In this document: piece after piece, positions 35,114 to 37,082 of the stretch
Numbering within the stretch: the stretch's first letter is position 1
Layout: each line of letters starts with the position of its first letter
Origin: Nanoarchaeum sp.
Lineage (GTDB): Archaea > Nanobdellota > Nanobdellia > SCGC-AAA011-G17 > PNOQ01
Length of the DNA stretch: 37,082 bases
Assembly (NCBI GenBank): GCA_013824915.1
Contig: PNOQ01000051.1
Coordinates: 1-37,082 of the forward strand
Direction: 5' to 3'
The notes under the pieces: model-generated
Seen by the model: only the letters and a program-made list of their open reading frames with translations
What the model was told of the DNA's origin: nothing
Databases searched by the model: none
Program-made: the position numbers and the translations under genes

Positions 35114-35949
35114 ATTTTTACTGAAATCTTTCCTTGTTTGAGAACTCTTACTTTTCCACCAGATTCGGAAACTACTACTGCTATTGAATTTGTTTCTTTT
35201 GTTAAAGCTGCACAGGCTCTGTGTTTTGTACCAAATCCATCTGGGAATTCTAATCCGGATGAATCAATATCGATGTAAGTTCCTGCACTTAATATTCTTC
35301 CTTCTGTGTCTATAACAAATACTCCATCTAATTGTGCGAAGTTTTTTACTGTTTCTTTTAAATCAGGATCAGTAATTCTTGGTTTTTCAGTTAAATTATG
35401 GAATGGATTGATAATCATCTGTTTTAGATGTCTGTTAATTTCTTTTGGATCACCAATTATGAATCCGGTACCTATTTTTCTTCCTTCTCTGCCTTCTTCT
35501 CCGATTTCTTTAGCTAGATTTATTACAGCTTCAACTATTTCTGAACTGATATATTCAGATAATTTTTGTTGACCTATCTTGAAGAAGATTTCATCAACAT
35601 CAAATATGAATAATAATCCTTCATAACCTGCGCCAATGTTTGGGTCTTGAACACAGACTATTTTTTCTCCTTTTTCTACATAACCTTTGTTTACTGCTTC
35701 AACTAAAACTGTTTTTATTGGAATTATTGAACCAAATTCTAGTTTTTTTGTTTTAGCTATATATTCTATCTTTTTGAATCGATTAGGACTAACTTGTTTG
35801 AATATTGAAACTTTGATATCTATAGAATCACTATCTTCATACTTTTCGTGAGGAATTTTTTCTACTGTAACGATGCTGCTTGCATTGATATCTTTTGCAA
35901 TTTTTGTTGCTGCAAAGCCTATTGTTTCTTCTATTTTATTCATTTTCAA
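35110..35949 (-). CDS. dacZ: Diadenylate cyclase (DacZ-like; DAC/DisA_N domain)
   Basis: C-terminal DAC core: LDGVFVIDTEGRILSAGTYIDIDSSGLEFPDGFGTKHRACAALTKETNSIAVVVSESGGKVRVLKQGKI. Confidence 0.87.
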   Translation of the reverse strand: MKMNKIEETIGFAATKIAKDINASSIVTVEKIPHEKYEDSDSIDIKVSIFKQVSPNRFKKIEYIAKTKKLEFGSIIPIKTVLVEAVNKGYVEKGEKIVCVQDPNIGAGYEGLLFIFDVDEIFFKIGQQKLSEYISSEIVEAVINLAKEIGEEGREGRKIGTGFIIGDPKEINRHLKQMIINPFHNLTEKPRITDPDLKETVKNFAQLDGVFVIDTEGRILSAGTYIDIDSSGLEFPDGFGTKHRACAALTKETNSIAVVVSESGGKVRVLKQGKISVKI

Positions 35950-36075
35950 TCGAATCTAATAGTTTCTCATTAAAAAACTTTTTGGTGTGTTTTTATGACT
36001 ATTAATCAGTAGTAAGCCATCGAAAACTTTATAAAGGGTGGGCCTTTAACTGTTATAAATCGACGGTGATTAGAA

Positions 36076-36840
36076 ATGAATACAAACAAAATTTTAGTTG
36101 GATTAAGTACAATCTCTGCTTTAGCTATGTTATCTTACGGTCCTTTTACCGAGGATAAAAAGAGAAATGTTGTTGAACCAGAGTCTAAGTTAGAGAGAAC
36201 TATATCTGAATTTATTTCTAATGAAACTATTGAATCTCAAGTAAAATCTTTTGAAGTTTTAGTTGAAAATCCATTGTATAATGTTAGAGAAGGAGAAAGT
36301 TTAGAAAGTGTAGCTAGTTATTATGGTGTTAGGACTGAAAGTATACGAGATATTAATCCTGGTGTTGATGATTTGTATGCTGGTCAACTTATAAGAGTTC
36401 CAAATTTACAACCAATCGAAGTTAGATTCCCTAAACTATTAAAATATAGAAAAGATATCGAATGTGCTGCTGAAATTTATGGATTAGAGCCTAGATTAAT
36501 TTACTCAGTTTTACAACATGAAAGTAATGGTAATCCTAATGCTGTGTCTCCAAAAGGTGCTCGTGGTTTAGGCCAAATTATGCCTGCAACTGCTAGAGAT
36601 TATGGTGTTAAAAATCCAATGGATTTATTTAATCCGAAAATAAATATTTATACTACTAGTGAAATTTTAGCATACTTAACTGAAAAGTTTGGAGATACAG
36701 AACATGTATTGGCTGCATATAATGGTGGCGAAGGAAGAGTTGAAAAAGTTCTAGCTCGTGCAACTCATACCGATTGGACAACTTTATTGCCTAGTGAAAC
36801 TAGAAATTATATTCCTGCAGTTTTAGCTTATTATAATTAG
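36076..36840 (+). CDS. Membrane-anchored/secreted LysM + SLT-family lytic transglycosylase-like protein
   Basis: N-terminal hydrophobic segment. LysM YNVREGESLESVASYYGVRTESIRDINPGVDDLYAGQLIRVP. SLT HESNGNPNAVSPKGARGLGQIMPATARDYG...AAYNGGEGRV with the catalytic Glu context intact. SD-like GGTGAT upstream. Confidence 0.9.
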   Translation: MNTNKILVGLSTISALAMLSYGPFTEDKKRNVVEPESKLERTISEFISNETIESQVKSFEVLVENPLYNVREGESLESVASYYGVRTESIRDINPGVDDLYAGQLIRVPNLQPIEVRFPKLLKYRKDIECAAEIYGLEPRLIYSVLQHESNGNPNAVSPKGARGLGQIMPATARDYGVKNPMDLFNPKINIYTTSEILAYLTEKFGDTEHVLAAYNGGEGRVEKVLARATHTDWTTLLPSETRNYIPAVLAYYN

Positions 36841-36874
36841 TAATTTTTATATACACTAATAAATAGTTTTTATT

Positions 36875-37082
36875 ATGAAAATTATGGTGATAATATTATT
36901 TTTATTAGTTTTACCTATTTGTTTTGCTAAGGAAGTTAATATTATTGAGACTTTTGAGAGTGAGAAAAATATTGGTGAAACAACTTACTACTATGCTGGT
37001 TCTAAGTTAATTGCAACTAAGAACAATGATAACATTAATTTTCAATATCAAGATAGATTAGGTTCGGATTTTGAATCGAATA
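36875..37082 (+). CDS. Secreted protein resembling the Rhs repeat-associated core, 5' end only
   Basis: Own translation: MKIMVIILFLLVLPICFAKEVNIIETFESEKNIGETTYYYAGSKLIATKNNDNINFQYQDRLGSDFESN... Signal peptide followed by YYYAGxKLIA...YQDRLGSD, like the Rhs core Y.yaG.lia...y.hqDhLGS. TATA-like tttttatata just upstream. Confidence 0.6.
   Translation, partial: MKIMVIILFLLVLPICFAKEVNIIETFESEKNIGETTYYYAGSKLIATKNNDNINFQYQDRLGSDFESN

Noticed and set aside
35306-35572. 88-aa plus-strand ORF opposite dacZ
   Set aside because: Antisense to the DAC-domain gene; no motif.
1-37082. CRISPR array, rRNA genes, IS elements/transposases
   Set aside because: No regularly spaced repeats, no rRNA-like stretches and no transposase-like ORFs were found by reading the window.

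Overview
AT-rich, gene-dense archaeal chromosome segment. AglB/STT3, archaeal SecD/SecF, Trm56, a DacZ-like diadenylate cyclase, an archaeal type IV pilin and many TATA-like promoters are present. The overall style suggests a DPANN lineage (Woese-/Pacearchaeota-like), but this is inference. About 1-22.9 kb is a nearly gap-free, single-direction (minus strand) surface-glycosylation locus. It starts at an STT3/AglB oligosaccharyltransferase and runs through a GT2 / GT-C / paired small EamA transporter module resembling the bacterial Arn system. It continues with an AsnB-like amidotransferase, three methyltransferases, DUF2304+GT2, two GT9 heptosyltransferase-like proteins and a Capsule_synth-like GT, and ends with a nonulosonic (sialic/legionaminic-like) acid set: two CMP-sugar synthetases, Gfo/Idh/MocA oxidoreductase, SDR, NeuB and NeuC. 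About 22.9-37 kb holds three tRNAs (Ser-CGA, Gly-TCC, Arg-CCT), a small region with a RusA-like resolvase, SecDF, Trm56, large secreted/anchored surface proteins, a tandem Lrp/AsnC regulator, a pilin, DacZ, a LysM+SLT lytic-transglycosylase-like protein, and the start of a secreted protein resembling an Rhs core. The observations I rate highest are: a 93-bp perfect repeat between the two neuA copies (gene-conversion signature); a palindromic TATA box placed symmetrically between aglB and tRNA-Ser; neuC with no canonical start codon for its conserved N-terminus; the Arn-like module in an archaeon; and the LysM-SLT plus Rhs-like pair. All calls are by eye; no searches were run.
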